The notes: generated from the letters alone by a model not told the origin. DNA of 64,000 nt from Homarus americanus (GCF_018991925.1 NW_024727827.1:242013-306012); one strand, 5' to 3'; numbered from the stretch's first letter, positions 1 through 11,330 are shown. Program-made: numbers and translations.

Positions 1-38
1 ACACAAATTTATACACAATTACACGAACGCTGCTTACA

Positions 39-90
39 TACACACACACCCACACACACACACACACCTGACACACACACACACACACAA
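39..90. repeat. (CA)n microsatellite
   Basis: Nearly uninterrupted CA dinucleotides with one CCTGA interruption. Confidence 0.9.
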
Positions 91-148
91 TACCCAGGAT
101 TCACCTGCTTGGAATTTCATTATCGGGCACCAGGAGCCTGTTAGATGT

Positions 149-344
149 CTTAATGCCCCTTTGTCCTAATGGCCCCTTATTAATGGGCCCCTTCTTAATG
201 GCCCTTCTTAATGGGCCCTGGTCGTAATGGGCCCATGTCGTACGGGCCCAGTCGTAATGGGCCCTTTTCTAATGGCCCCTGTCGTAATGGGCCCTGTTCT
301 AATAGTTCCCTTGTCCTAATGGGCCCTTTGTATTAATGGGCCCC
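149..344. repeat. GGGCCC-centred minisatellite, about 15-17 bp unit
   Basis: About 12 degenerate copies of a unit reading roughly TAATGGGCCCYTTGTCC. Each carries the GGGCCC palindrome. Spacers vary between copies, for example TCGTAA, TTCTTAA and TTGTCCTAA. Confidence 0.85.
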
Positions 345-1340
345 TCAACCTAAGCTAACCTTAAGAGCCGTTGATGCCAGGGCGATAAACGGAGCGGATG
401 AGAGAGCGCCAACGGTAAGGGGCGAGGGCGAGTAACTGGCGACTTCAACGGCTCTGTTTGAAGATAGTGATCAACAGGAGGCTGGCGATCAAGTTGGTGT
501 GTTCCGCCTTCTGTTAATCGCCCTGCTGCTTCCGCGTTGTTGCCCCTGTATACTTCTGTTGTTCGCCAATGTAACTGGGGCAGCTTTTTACATAAACCGT
601 TTAATGCTTTGACCAATGAGAGAGAAGCCAGTAATAACCAGCCGGATGTTGACCAATCAGAAAATAATTAAGCGAACTGTTGACTAAATCGTAACGGGGG
701 GGGGAAGGAGGGGAGGGGGAGGGGAGGAGGAGGTAGAAGAAGAGGAGGAAGAGGAGGAGGAGGAGAGAAGAGAAGAGAAGAATAGCCAATCAGTAGAGAG
801 GCTAGAGACGGAGGATTAGCGAATCAGTGGAACACATCGTGAGAACTCTGACTGGGGGAGGAGGAGGAGGAGGGGGGGAGAGGGGAAAAGTTAGAGAAGG
901 AGGAGGAAGAAGAAGTTCTCATCATTATTATTTACTTCCTATTTTATCCATCTCTCATTCTTCCTCCTCCTCCTCCTACCAACCGACCAGGGAAAACTTC
1001 AGGAGGGGAGGAGGGAGGGGTGAGGGGGGCTAATTCTCCACCAGTGTCTCTATTTCTTCCTTTATTGCCATTATTATCTCTGGATCCCTCCTTCTTACAA
1101 TGGAGGGAAAGGAGGGAGGGGGGAGGTAAAGGCGGGGGTGAAAGGAAGGAGGCCAGGGCCCTCAGTGGGGTGATAGGAGGAGGAGGAGGAAGATGAGGAG
1201 GAAGGGAGAGGAGGAGAGGAGGAGTTTCTTCCTCCTTCCTCCTCTCCCCCCCTGGATTTGCCTCAACGTGGGAAACAGAAGAAAGCTTGAGTGTAACGCT
1301 GAGTGGTTGTCAAGGGTAAGCTACTCGAGGACAGCTTAGT
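345..1340. other. Gene-free stretch with purine tracts and CCAAT motifs
   Basis: No gene seen. CCAAT-type motifs lie at 613, 653 and 786. Polypurine GGA/GAA tracts occupy about 693-781 and 855-915, with G-rich and GGA blocks to 1250. Open frames here are short and look incidental. Confidence 0.5.
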
Positions 1341-1390
1341 GGTACACACACACATACATACACATACATACACATACATACATACATACA

Positions 1391-1424
<34 letters not shown>

Positions 1425-1555
1425 CACATACATACATACATACATACATACATACATACATACATACACATATATACATACATACATACATACACATACA
1501 TACATACATACATACATACACATACATACATACATACACATACACATACATACAT

Positions 1556-1586
<31 letters not shown>

Positions 1587-1626
1587 CACACATACATATA
1601 CATACATACATACATACATACATACA

Positions 1627-1660
<34 letters not shown>

Positions 1661-1699
1661 CATACATACATACATACATACATACATACATACATACAA
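1341..1699. repeat. (TACA)n tetranucleotide microsatellite
   Basis: About 355 bp of CATA/TACA units with scattered CACATA and TATATA variants. It is open in several frames on both strands because the unit contains no stop codon; these are not genes. Confidence 0.97.
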
Positions 1700-1814
1700 G
1701 CTGTTCCAGGAGAGAGAGAGAGAGACATACTCTCATTCTCTCCCTCCCTCACATGATCGAGCAGGAAAACATCAGATCTCAAGCTTCTGCCAGGCGTGTA
1801 CTTCGTCTGCCAAG

Positions 1815-1917
1815 AGGTGGGTGGGTAGGGTTGGGTGGGTGGGTGGTGGGGTGGGAGGGGGTGGGTGGTGGGGTGGTGGTGGGGTGGGTGGGGTGGGTGG
1901 TGGGTTGGTGCATGAGG
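1815..1917 (+). repeat. GGTGGG-rich block, G-quadruplex potential
   Basis: Dense runs of GGG and GGGG separated by 1-4 nt on the plus strand (GGTGGG and GGGTGGTGGGG), fitting the general G-quadruplex pattern. Confidence 0.7.
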
Positions 1918-1947
1918 TTGACTGTGGGTAGACCTGTATGCTTGAGG

Positions 1948-1950
<3 letters not shown>

Positions 1951-1980
<30 letters not shown>
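1951..1980. repeat. (GT)n microsatellite
   Basis: Fifteen perfect GT units. Confidence 0.95.
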
Positions 1981-1981
<1 letters not shown>

Positions 1982-2109
1982 TAATTAACTCCAGGTGTGC
2001 GGCAGGTACACCTGGAGGTCGTCCAATAAACTTGTAATCAAGGGGTCGTCAGGTGAGTCGTCTTAACTGCAGGTAGTCGTCGATCTACCTGGTTTGAGGG
2101 GGGAGGGGG

Positions 2110-2225
2110 GGGTGATAATTTAAGGGGGAAGGGAGATTATTTTAAGGGTTTTAGGTTAAATGGGTAGAATTTAAGGGTTTTAAGGGGGATTTAAGGGTGA
2201 ATTTTAAGGGGGATTTAAAGGTAAG
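2110..2225. repeat. TTTAAGGGGGA degenerate short repeat
   Basis: Repeated TTTAAGGG-type words of 10-16 bp spacing. A (CA)n tract follows at 2257-2281. Confidence 0.65.
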
Positions 2226-3091
2226 GATGGTGGTCTTATCTCCGGAGAAATAGTCTTACACACACACACACACACACACACCCTTAACCTAACCTAACCA
2301 AATACTCTCCACCGTCTCTCCCTTATATACGTGTTCCCTTATAATACCTCACTTGTCTACGTGAGAGAAACCACCTGGCAGAAGACCAGCAGCTGACACC
2401 CTGAAACACTTACAGAGCACCTGATTGGCTGAGAATATCCATCCACAACAACACCTTTTGAGAAACTTGATCCTATTGGTTGACGTCAATGCACATGGGG
2501 GCGGGGCTTAGTGACGTTGACAACAATAACAAACTTTGAGAGGAAATTCGATCCATTTTGGCGGGAAACTCACTTTATTGACTACGGATCATAAGGTCGG
2601 AAACTACGTACTCTTTGGGGTATAAAATAAGCCTTATGACCCATGTTGGATAGGTTATTAATACCCCGAATAATAACACTATAGCGACTAAGGGGGGAGA
2701 ATTACGATCTTTTTGGGCGAGAAACATCGACTTTATTGACTAAGGATTATAAGGACGGAATTTATATATTGTTGACGTGATAACATGGGTCTTATGGAGA
2801 GAGTGGAATAGCCTCTTATTGCCCCATGTATTCTAGCTGAAGGTGGGAATATTCACAGCTGCAGAGACACACAATCTGTTTTCTTTTTAGCTGCCACCGA
2901 ATTTGGCTGCCACCGTATTTACCTGCCACCCTGCCATCACCTCTAGCTGGGAACAAGTTTAAGCTAACACGTGTTTACTTAGCTTGAATCATGATTAAGC
3001 TAAGATAACACGTATTTACTTAGCTGGGAAGACGATTAAGCTAAGATAACATGTGTTTACTTAGCTGGCAGACCAAGTGTATTCTTTTAGC

Positions 3092-3096
<5 letters not shown>
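2226..3096. other. Unique region with a diverged duplication and a short tandem repeat
   Basis: A roughly 90-bp segment at 2540-2640 reappears in diverged form at 2697-2785; both contain CTTTATTGACTA followed by GGATYATAAGG. At about 2955-3070 a unit of about 50 bp containing GATTAAGCTAAGATAACA and TTTACTTAGCTGG is repeated three times. No gene seen. Confidence 0.5.
2413..2630 (+). promoter_or_regulatory. Promoter-like motif cluster: CCAAT, CRE, GC box, TATA
   Basis: Seen: inverted CCAAT boxes (TGATTGG at 2422, ATTGG at about 2475), a perfect CRE palindrome TGACGTCA at 2481-2488, a GC-box-like GGGGCGGGGC at about 2498-2508, and TATAAAATAA at 2621-2630. Known: this set typifies RNA polymerase II proximal promoters. 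Inference: a start near 2650 on the plus strand. No recognisable coding exon follows, so this may be chance or belong to a decayed element. Confidence 0.25.

Positions 3097-3150
<54 letters not shown>
3097..3150. repeat. (GA)n microsatellite
   Basis: About 26 uninterrupted GA units. Confidence 0.95.
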
Positions 3151-3151
<1 letters not shown>

Positions 3152-3569
3152 ACTACTAGTAAGACATAGACTGATAAATGAGGGAAATAGAGAGAGAGGA
3201 ATAAATAACAGAGATATACAAGAGAGTGGAAAGGGGAGGGTAGAATGGGAAGGGTGTAGACAGGAAGGAAGGGCGTGGTGGGAGGGGCGTGGTGGGAGGG
3301 GCGTGGTGGGAGGGGTAGAAGACCTTTCCCAGTAACACACAGGTGGACAGATTCTCAAAGGCTATTTTTTTGTCATAGCACCGAGGAAGAGGAGGAGGAG
3401 GAGGAAGAGGAGGAAGACGTTAAACAGGAAGGAAGGAAGGAAGGAAGGAAGGAGGAGGAAGGTCATTACAACACATCCCACTGAAGATGGGACCTGACCC
3501 CCCCTTAAAGATGATTCTAGCACCCCCCCTAACACCCCCACCACACCCTCCACCCCACCCTCCACACAC
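3151..3569. repeat. Purine-rich low-complexity stretch with GGAGGGGCGTGGT repeat
   Basis: About 3265-3318 has three copies of a 15-bp GGGCGTGGTGGGAGG unit. About 3376-3465 is GGA/GAA then GGAA repeats. No gene seen. Confidence 0.7.
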
Positions 3570-4335
3570 ACACACTACTACTACTTTACTGTCAAGTATA
3601 ACGATCATCCAGCTATGATACAATGATATGAGTTATTAAGGATGTCAACTACTGTAGGTTGGTGAGTTCTGAGGTGACTGAAGAGGCCGATACGGGACCG
3701 GCAGAGTCGTCCACTGATGGTGCACGTGTGGGGGGCTACAGCTAGTGCGGGAGGAGCGGCGGCAGCGTCTTTCCGGCCTTAGCTCTTGTCCGCCTCGGTA
3801 TACAGTCGGGCTAACTCGAAAGTATTGACACCTTCTCGTGTGGTGCTCCTCCAAGCGTTACGGTGTGGAGTAATCGTCTCCCAGGTGAGGGGGTCCATTT
3901 GGCACTTTTTCAGGTTTGTCTTAAGACTATCCTTATACCTCTTCAGTTGCCCGCCGGCGTTACGTTTACTATTCGTTAGGTGACTGTAAAGTAGCTCCTT
4001 TGGCAGTCTACTGTCGTCCATGCGGGTAACATGGCTAGTCCAGCGTAGTTGTTCATGGATAATGGTAGCCTCGATGCTCCTACAGTTGGTGTCAGCGAGA
4101 ATACTGGCATCTGTTCTCTTGTCTTCCCAGCTAACTCGGAGGATGGAACGTAGACTACGTTGATGAAAGTCTTCAAGTGCCTTGAGGGGCCTCCTGTATG
4201 TGACCCATGTCTCGCTGCCATATAGCAGGGTGGGGAGGACCACTGCTCGATATACGTGTAACTTTGGAGATAATTTCAGCTCCCTACAGCTGAAGACACG
4301 GGTACGGAGTCTGCCAAAGGCTTGAGATGGGCATC
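3570..4335 (-). mobile_element. LINE-A copy 1: 5'-truncated RT C-terminus with 3' tail
   Basis: On the minus strand an open frame from 4393 to 3779 carries a LINE post-RT region. It starts in LINE sequence at QAFGRLRTRVF (about residue 24), then YGSETWVTYRR, WEDKRTDAS, HEQLRWTSHVTRM, and a basic QLKRYKDSLKTNLK segment. The frame is stopped by TAA near 3779 where copy 2 has CAA. Beyond it the same frame stays open to a TGA at 3605 and encodes a degenerate C2H2 finger, C-x2-S-x12-H-x3-H. The 3' UTR ends in GTAGTAGTAG then GT repeats, seen as CA and CTA on plus at 3570-3592. Catalytic RT motifs are absent because of the 5' truncation. The family is a non-LTR retrotransposon; the exact clade is not certain. 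Dead copy. Confidence 0.85.
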
Positions 4336-4573
4336 TGATCCTGCTTCCCTCCCTCCCCCCTCCCTCCCCCACAAACAAGAAACACGACACCAATCACCAA
4401 TTCACATCACGTCACCAATATTCAAACGACAGACAGACAGACAGAATACCTCATCAATAAACTATAAGGTGGATGAATTCTTAAAAAAAATGACAATCAG
4501 TTTATAGAGGACTGGATCGTGTTTACTATGTCGCGCCGAGTACTGGAGGGAATATACTAAATAAAACTACAGG

Positions 4574-5010
4574 AGCTGGTGGTGGTGCTGGCTGTACTGG
4601 AACTGGCTGCTGGCTGTACCTGGTGGTGGTGCTGGCTGTGGTGGTGCTGGCTGCTGGACTGGGGAGCTGGGTGGGCTGGTGGTGGTGCTGGCTGCCTGGA
4701 GGGGGCTGGTGGGTGGTGCTGCTGCTGTGGAGGGGCTGGTGGTGGTGCTGGCTGTGGAGGGCTGGTGTGCTGGTGTGTGGCTGCTGGAGCAATGTACTGG
4801 AGGCTGGAGTGGTGGTGCTGGCTGTGGCTGGTGGTGGTGCTGGCTGAGAGGGGCTGGTGGTGGTGCTGGCTGGTGCTGGCTAGCTGCACTGGAGGGGCTG
4901 GTGGTGGTGCTGGCTGTACTGGAGTGGTGGCTGCTGGCTGTGGTGGTGCTGGCTGTGGAGGGGCTGGTGGTGGTGCTGGCTGTGGAGGGCTGTGGTGGAG
5001 GGGCTGGTGG
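4574..5010. repeat. GGTGGTGGTGCTGGCTG minisatellite
   Basis: Imperfect copies of a 15-24 bp unit built on GGTGGTGGTGCTGGCTG and GGAGGGGCTGG. It is open in several frames on both strands; the encoded Gly/Trp/Cys or Pro/Gln/His peptides are artefacts of the repeat. Confidence 0.9.
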
Positions 5011-6573
5011 CGGTATGCCGATTCGTAGTCAGTTGTTGAGGTCAAGTCGCCGGTGTACCAAACCGATTTTTAATTAGTGTTCGTTAGTGTTAGGTTAGGT
5101 TAGTGTGGGGTGTAGGAGGAGAGAGAGAGAGAGATGTGTGGTCACAGTGGTCAGGAGGTGAGGCAGTCTTACACTAGGCCTATGTCCAGATGAACTGAGA
5201 GAATGTGGGCAACCAAAGCCCTAAGTCAAGTCTCTCCTCTCTCTCTCTCTCTCCTAGTATCAAGAGAGACTTCAACTGGACAAGAAGAAGCTATCCCACA
5301 TTATCTATTTCTCTTTAACACCTGTAATTAACCTATTCTCCCTCCTCTCCCCTCCCTCATCTCCCTCCCTCAGCCTCACCTCAGCCTCACCTCAGCCCCA
5401 CCTCAACCTCACCTCAGCCCCACCTCAGCCTCACCTCAGCCCGGCATCTCAAGTGCTACGGTCTGTTGAACACATGCTCAAAGGGCCTTCCTCACTTAAC
5501 CGGCCAGGTAGGTATGGCCAGGTAGGTATGGCCAGGCAGGTATGGCCAGGTAGGTATGGCCAACCTAACCTAACCTAACGTAACCCTAACCTAACCTAAC
5601 CTAAACCTAACCTAACCTAACGGAGGAAGATGTCGAGGGGGGGGGGTGGTGGTGGTGGTCGGCCAGCACGACGATAATTTACATATTTACACTTGGTTGA
5701 CCACGTACACACACACAGGTACACACACACACACACACACACGCGCGTACACACACAACAATGCTACACAACACACAGAGGGGATGAAGGGCGTAAGCGG
5801 TTAAAGAGGAAGAGAGAGAGAGAGGAGGAATAGAGAGAAAGAGAGAGAGAGAGATCTAACCCACACCATCAACATATTGAGACAACTGGCGATATCTGGC
5901 AACTCATCCTATAATCAAACCAGCATTCATCTTTAAAATAAATAAATCACAATGACAATAAACATCTAAAAACAAAAATAAAACAGATAAAACACAAATA
6001 AAAACATAAAACAAAAAATAAACACCATCTAAATCCATTAAATAACTCTATATCATTAAACAAACCATAAAAACGATATCAAAAACAGATACGGCAACAA
6101 GGAACGCTAGGTGACGTCATCGAGATTCCAAGCGTTCGTGTAGAGTGTCAACAAATCCGAGGAATGGCGACTACACCTGTTGGCTCGCTTCTTACGGTGG
6201 TCTTAAGTCCAAGTTCAATGTTTCTACCGTTTTGAAGTGTTTTAGAGGCATCGATTGACTTAACTTTAGCTTTGAATGAGTGTGTGAGTGTATGTAAGTG
6301 CATTTTGCGTGTGTGTGTGTGTATGTAAGTGTTGGGTTAGTTTCGTCCTGCGTGTGTGTGTGTGTGTGTGTGTGTGTGAGTTACTCCTAGCTCAGGAGAC
6401 CGGGAGGGAGGGATGGAGGGAGCCTTGTTAACCTAAGGGAGGGAAGAAGGGAGGAAAAGAGGGTGAGATGGAAGACCGAGGGAAGGAGGAAGGGAGGGAG
6501 GGAGGAAGAAGCTCTGGGGTCTACCTGGTAACAGAGGTACTTTAGCCTACGGTCCGGTGTGTGTGTGTGTAGT
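5011..6573. other. Gene-free stretch of short repeats and AT-rich DNA
   Basis: Contains CACCTCAGCC repeats (5375-5445), five copies of a 14-bp GGCCAGGTAGGTAT unit (5500-5560), CCTAA telomere-like units (5562-5622), CA repeats (5706-5745), AT-rich DNA (5930-6085), a perfect CRE TGACGTCA at 6112-6119, GT repeats (6310-6380) and GGGAGGAA purines (6400-6512). No gene seen. Confidence 0.55.
5562..5622 (-). repeat. Interstitial telomere-like (CCTAA)n
   Basis: About 11 CCTAA units with a few insertions. TTAGG is the usual arthropod telomere repeat. A short TTAGG run also lies at 5092-5103. Confidence 0.8.
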
Positions 6574-7794
6574 TGCTTCACAAGCGGGCGTTCATGTCTA
6601 ACTAATCTATTAACATTCTGTTCATCTGTTTTCGAATCAGTGGACGAGGGGCACAATTATGATGTGGTATATCTCGACTTTAGCAAAGCCTTCGACAGAG
6701 TCCCCCACGAAAGACTAATAAGAAAAGTGGAGGCTCACGGCATTAAAGGTGACATCCTTAAATGGATTAGGGCGTGGTTACAGGACAGGAAACAGCGAGT
6801 GAGCATAAGCGGCACTAAATCCCATTGGAGTAACGTCACTAGTGGAGTTCCCCAAGGCTCAGTACTTGGACCATTATTATTTATTATATACATAAACGAC
6901 ATAGATATCGGCGTAGACAGCAACATAAGGAAATTTGCTGATGACACTAAAATAGGACGTGTAATTAAATCTGACGAGGACTCCGTAAACTACAGGAGGA
7001 TCTAAACAAATTTTTCGAATGGTCTGAAAAATAGCAGATGAAATTCAATGTGGACAAATGTAAAGTACTCAGTATAGGAGATGTAAACAGGGAAACCAGA
7101 TACCAGATGAACAACGATGTTATTGAGAAATCCGACTGCGAGAAAGATTTAGGAGTAATGATAAGTAGGAACCTTAAGCCAAGTCAGCAATGTGTATTTG
7201 CTCGAAACAAGGCTAATAAAGTACTTGGGTTCATACAAAGGAGTGTTAGTTACAAGACTAGCGAGGTCATCCTAAAACTATATCTTCTTGTTAGACCTCA
7301 CTTGGATTACGCAGTTCAGTTCTGGTCACCGTATTACAGAATGGATATAGAATCCTTGGAAAGAATCCAGAGGACAATGACAAGACTAATCCCGGGCATT
7401 AGGAAAGTTGAGTACAGAGACAGGTTAAAGCATCTTAATGTGCACTCCCTCGAGAGACGTAGAGTGAGGGGCGACCTGATAGAGGTGTATAAATGGAAGT
7501 CAGGGCTAAACAAAGGTGACATTACAAAGGTACTCAAACTATCCAACCAGGAGCGAACTCGTAACAATGGTTTTAAATTACACAAATTTAGATTTAGGCG
7601 TGAAATAGGTAAACATTGGTTTGGAAATAGAGTAGTGGACGAGTGGAACAAGTTACCAAACATCATCATTAACTCTAATACGCTGGATAGCTTCAAACAC
7701 AGGTTGGGTGGATATATGAGCGATAGAGGTTGGGTGTAAACGGGACTGTCCAGTATGACCCGCTGCAGTGTCCTCCATTCTTATGTTCTTATGT
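6574..7794 (+). mobile_element. LINE-B copy 1: CR1/jockey-like reverse transcriptase fragment
   Basis: Non-LTR retrotransposon truncated at the 5' end beside a GT repeat. The first frame (to 7005) has RT motif A YLDFSKAFD (Asp40 of the frame), SGVPQGSVLGPLLF (95-108) and the catalytic FADD (126-129). The frame then breaks: one A is lost in an AAA codon near 6990, and a TGG Trp codon has become TAG near 7033. The second frame, 7038-7739, carries the post-RT region: KCKVLSIGD, EKDLGVMISRNLKPS, LVRPHLDYAVQFW, SLERRRVRGDLIEVYK, NRVVDEWNKLP, and it ends at a natural-looking stop. The 3' end has two copies of the 8-bp word TTCTTATG; short 8-bp 3' repeats are typical of CR1-like LINEs. The element has both RT catalytic motifs but is inactive. 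Confidence 0.93.
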
Positions 7795-7796
7795 AT

Positions 7797-8318
7797 GTCG
7801 ACTTGTGAAAGAGACCTAGGGGTACTTGTAAGCCCGGACCTACGGCCTAGAAAACAGTGCGTTAATGTTCGAAATAAAGCAAACAGAGTATTGGGTTTTA
7901 TATATAGAAGTGTAAGTAACAAGAGTGCAGAGGTCTTATTGCAACTATATCTTGCGCTAGTCAGGCCGCACCTCCATTATGATGTGCTCTTATTATAGAA
8001 TGGATATCAATTCACTAGAGTCGGTGCAGCGAAGAATGACGAAAATGATTCCGGGACTTAGAAACCTTCCATATCAGGATAGGTTAAAGAAACTAACTTG
8101 CATTCCCTAGAATTAGGAAGAAACTGGTTCACAAATAGGGTGGTGGACGAGTGGAACAAGCTTAGCAACTTTGTAGTAAGTGCGGGAACTCTGGAAAGTT
8201 TCAAAAGGAGGCTGGATAGATTCATGGATGATAGAGAGTGGTAGTAACTCTCGACAGGAGCTGCCATGCACAGGCCAACCGGCTTATTGCAGACTCCTTA
8301 TTTTCTTATGTTCTTATT
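7797..8318 (+). mobile_element. LINE-B copy 2: truncated and internally deleted
   Basis: Begins within CERDLGVLVSPDLRP and runs through NKANRVLGFIYRSVSNKSAEVLLQLY. After HYDV about 25 bp coding for the conserved aromatic segment are damaged. It resumes at YRMDINSLESVQRRMTKMIPG. A second deletion joins HSLE directly to LGRNWFTNRVVDEWNKLSNFVVSAG, removing the RRVRGD...FRFRRE region. The 3' end has two TTCTTATG words at 8303-8316. It starts within 3 bp of the tail of copy 1, in the same orientation. Confidence 0.88.
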
Positions 8319-8439
8319 CCATTTCTCACCTGAGTAGTTAAGGTAAATTGAAGGTCAGGTAACTCAAGGGGCTCTGGTGATAAGGGGGTGAGGGGGTAGG
8401 GAGGGGTAGGGGGTTAGGACTTGACTGCTTCTATACCTG

Positions 8440-8700
8440 GCGTCAGTGTGTGTCCCGAGGGGGGGGTCCTTTTCACCTGTGGAGGGGGGGGAGGGGGAGG
8501 GGAGGAGGGAGGAGGAGAAAAAAGAGGAGGGGGAGGAAGAAGAGATAGAGGGTGGGGGAAGAGGGAAGGATAGAACTGACCCTCTCTCCCCCACCACCAC
8601 CACTCTCTCTACCCCCACCACCTCCCCCTCTGTATCTCTCTCTCTCATCTCCCCCCCTCCCTCACCTCGTCCCTCCCTCTCCCTAACTCGCGCCCTGAGG
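8440..8700. repeat. Adjacent polypurine and polypyrimidine blocks
   Basis: 8455-8575 is GGA/GAA purine. 8580-8690 is CTCTCC and CCACC pyrimidine-rich. The switch gives inverted-repeat and triplex potential. Open frames across it are incidental. Confidence 0.65.
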
Positions 8701-8753
8701 GAGAGGGAGGGACGGTATGTACTAGAGGCTCACGGTTTGCCAGCCTCCTGTAC

Positions 8754-8925
8754 TGTCTGTCTGCTTGGCTCTATGTCCGTCTGTCTGTCTGTCCATCTTA
8801 AGTATTCTACACTGTATATTTATCTGTTTCTGTCTGTCTGTCTGTCCGTCTGTCTGTCTGTCCGTCTGTCTGTCTGTCAATCAGTCGACCTCACAGTTAT
8901 CAGTCAGTCAGTCAGTCAAGAGTTC
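8754..8925. repeat. (TCTG)n and (CAGT)n microsatellites
   Basis: Two TCTG blocks separated by about 40 bp of AT-rich DNA, followed by CAGT units at 8900-8920. Confidence 0.9.
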
Positions 8926-8958
8926 TGAAGACCACAGGTGTTACGACAGGTGAAGGAG

Positions 8959-8962
<4 letters not shown>

Positions 8963-8994
<32 letters not shown>

Positions 8995-9110
8995 TCCAAG
9001 CATCTACACACACCTCCACACAAACACGTACACACACACCCACACACGTACACACAATGAAGGCCTCATCATAGATTCACACACGCACACACACGTACGT
9101 ACACAACACA
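8963..9110. repeat. (CA)n with ACGTAC variants
   Basis: Perfect CA at about 8963-8992, then interrupted CA with CACGTACACAC words. Confidence 0.85.
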
Positions 9111-9207
9111 CACTTGCTATTAATAACTTAACAGGTACACATAACTTAACAGGTACACACAACTAGCTTGATCAATGAGTTGTGGCCAATCACCACCCAA
9201 CACTACA

Positions 9208-9228
9208 CTCACACTATTATTATTGTTA

Positions 9229-9260
<32 letters not shown>

Positions 9261-9382
9261 GATATTATTATTGTTTTTATTATTGTTGTTATTATTATTA
9301 TTGTTATCATTATTGTTATTATTGTTATTATTAATTTTATTATTATTGTTATTATTATTATTATTGTTATTATTGTCATTCT
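9208..9382. repeat. (ATT)n trinucleotide microsatellite
   Basis: ATT units with GTT, GAT and ATC variants. Open frames here encode Ile/Val/Leu or Asn runs and are not genes. Confidence 0.95.
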
Positions 9383-10079
9383 TAAAACTCTCATAGGCTC
9401 GTCGCCCCTGAATCGCATCAACCCACCAATCAGTGTCCAGCACCACTCGCCCCCATCATCGTGACGAGTATAATAAACCAGGACAACTCGTACCTCCCCC
9501 TCCCCGCTCCCACCTCTTCATTAAACCTGCTCCCAGACACACTCCCCGCCGCGGGTATTAACATTCAGGAGACTCGTTGAACGTCGGATTTGCAACATGA
9601 GCTTAGGCGACGCGTTAAACATTCAAGAGGAGGAGAGGCGACATTTTGCCCCGTCCGCCTGGCTGGGGTATGGCCGCCTGGTGATGCCAAGTGCCTCAAT
9701 TGTTTTCTAATTATAAATCACTCTAATTACTTAACTAGGGCTGTTTGAGTGGTCTAATTGCCATAGTTATATTCGGTAATTTAACGTAATCAGGTTATAC
9801 TTGTATCATCGGCGTGTTTTCTGTATTTTAACGTAAGATTAATGTCCCAATGCCCCTACTCTCTCTCACAGGGACTCTTAAACTCTTCATAAAAATTGAG
9901 TCGATTAAAGGGGGAAAAATACAAGAATTAATCCCTTGTTTACATTACTGGGTTCCAATAATGCTGGCGATCCTATGACGTCACATTTTACCTGTGTTAC
10001 TTACCTGTGGGTTACTTAATTATGCTACTTGACTGACTGATTAACTAATTGACTTGACTGACCTGACTGATTGACTGAC
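9383..10079. other. Mostly unique DNA, no recognised gene
   Basis: Includes the small open frame at 9597-9710, a perfect CRE TGACGTCA at 9976-9983, CCAATCA at 9426 and short GACTGA repeats at 10025-10078. Confidence 0.5.
9597..9710 (+). CDS. Candidate small open frame, 37 aa, unrecognised
   Basis: An ATG-to-TAA frame in non-repetitive, CpG-containing sequence. The peptide starts MSLGDALNIQEEERR and is of mixed composition, unlike the repeat-derived frames. I recognise no family. It could be an exon piece or chance. Confidence 0.12.
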   Translation: MSLGDALNIQEEERRHFAPSAWLGYGRLVMPSASIVF

Positions 10080-10345
10080 AACAACCACATCTACCACCCT
10101 CCACCACTACCACCACCACTACCACCACCACAACTACCACCACCACAACTACCACCCTCCACCACTACCACCACCACTATCACCATAACTACCACCCTCC
10201 ACCACTATCACCACCACTACAACCACAACTACCACCCTCCACCACTATCACCTACCACTCACAACCACAACTACCACCTCCACCACCACCTCCACCACTA
10301 TCACCACCACTCACAACCACAACCACCACCTCCACCCCACCAATG
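10080..10345. repeat. (ACC)n-type array with CTCCACCACTATC units
   Basis: ACC/CCA trinucleotides organised into roughly 40-bp units containing CACAACTACCACCCTCC. Frames encode Pro/His/Thr runs. Confidence 0.9.
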
Positions 10346-10439
10346 ACTACTCACCACCACTATCACCACAATCTTACTGACTTTCATCTACACCTTTATC
10401 TTATCTTATATCTCATTCCCACCTTTATCAGGTCTTATC

Positions 10440-10665
10440 TCACCTCCTTCCCCACCTGTCCTCCACCTGTCTCACCTGTCTCTCACCTGTCTCACACCTG
10501 TCTCACACCTGTCTCACCTGTCTCACCTGTCTCACACCTGTCTCCTCACCTGTCTCCACCTGTCTCACAATCTGTCTCACCTGTCCACACCTGCCCCACA
10601 CCTGTCTCACACCTGCTTCACACCTGTCTCACACCTGTCTCAATAATCTGTCTCTCTCACCTGTT
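10440..10665. repeat. CACCTGTCT minisatellite
   Basis: About 20 copies of a 9-11 bp unit CACCTGTCT(CA), each holding a CACCTG E-box. Confidence 0.9.
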
Positions 10666-10736
10666 TTGTCTACAGTGCTATGCCTGTTCTGGTTGCCCAT
10701 TACGGGATAGGTTAGTTAGCTGAAGTTAGGGTTTAA

Positions 10737-10762
10737 AGGTTAGGTTAGGTTAGGTTAGGTTG
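10737..10762 (+). repeat. Interstitial (TTAGG)n
   Basis: Five TTAGG units on the plus strand, with looser TTAGG/TTAGCT words to 10805. Confidence 0.75.
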
Positions 10763-11033
10763 GGGGCTTGTTAGTTAGCTTAGGTTGGGGGGTTAGGCTA
10801 GGTTAAATCAAAGACAAGTCCGGAATAACAATAACAACAACAATACCAATAACAACAACCTCCCCAATATGGTCGGGGTTGTGTTGATTTGTTTGTTTAC
10901 TTTACCTTTGTTTTGTTTTTTCATCTAGAGAGAGAGAGAGAGAGGAGGTTAGTGGGGAGGGGTGAGTAATAAAACACCCCCCTCCCTCCCCCGCCCTAAT
11001 AAAACACAATTGGATGGGTTTAAGCAGGTTTAG

Positions 11034-11069
<36 letters not shown>

Positions 11070-11269
11070 CCCATCACGCCCACGGCCCTTCAGTCATGGG
11101 TACACACAACACTTAACTTTCTCTACTGTGGGCGTGGGTAAAGCCCTCACGCACGCCCATGCTCGAGGGGTACACATTCCCACACGCCCCTATACGCCCC
11201 CACACGCCCTCACACGCCCTCACACGCCCCCACACGCCCTCATGCTAAATAGCTTCTAACTGGTAATGT

Positions 11270-11330
<61 letters not shown>
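10763..11330. other. Short repeats: CA, CACGCCC, GA; no gene
   Basis: (CA)n at 11036-11067, CACACGCCC words at 11135-11240, and a long perfect (GA)n at 11272-11329. CT and CA tracts follow at 11381-11420. Confidence 0.7.

Noticed and set aside
350..616. An 88-residue minus-strand frame as a gene
   Set aside because: No recognisable domain; it overlaps CCAAT-rich unique DNA and the end of a minisatellite. Could not be supported.
1263..2037. His/Thr/Tyr or Met/Tyr/Val/Cys-rich frames
   Set aside because: Translation of the TACA microsatellite.
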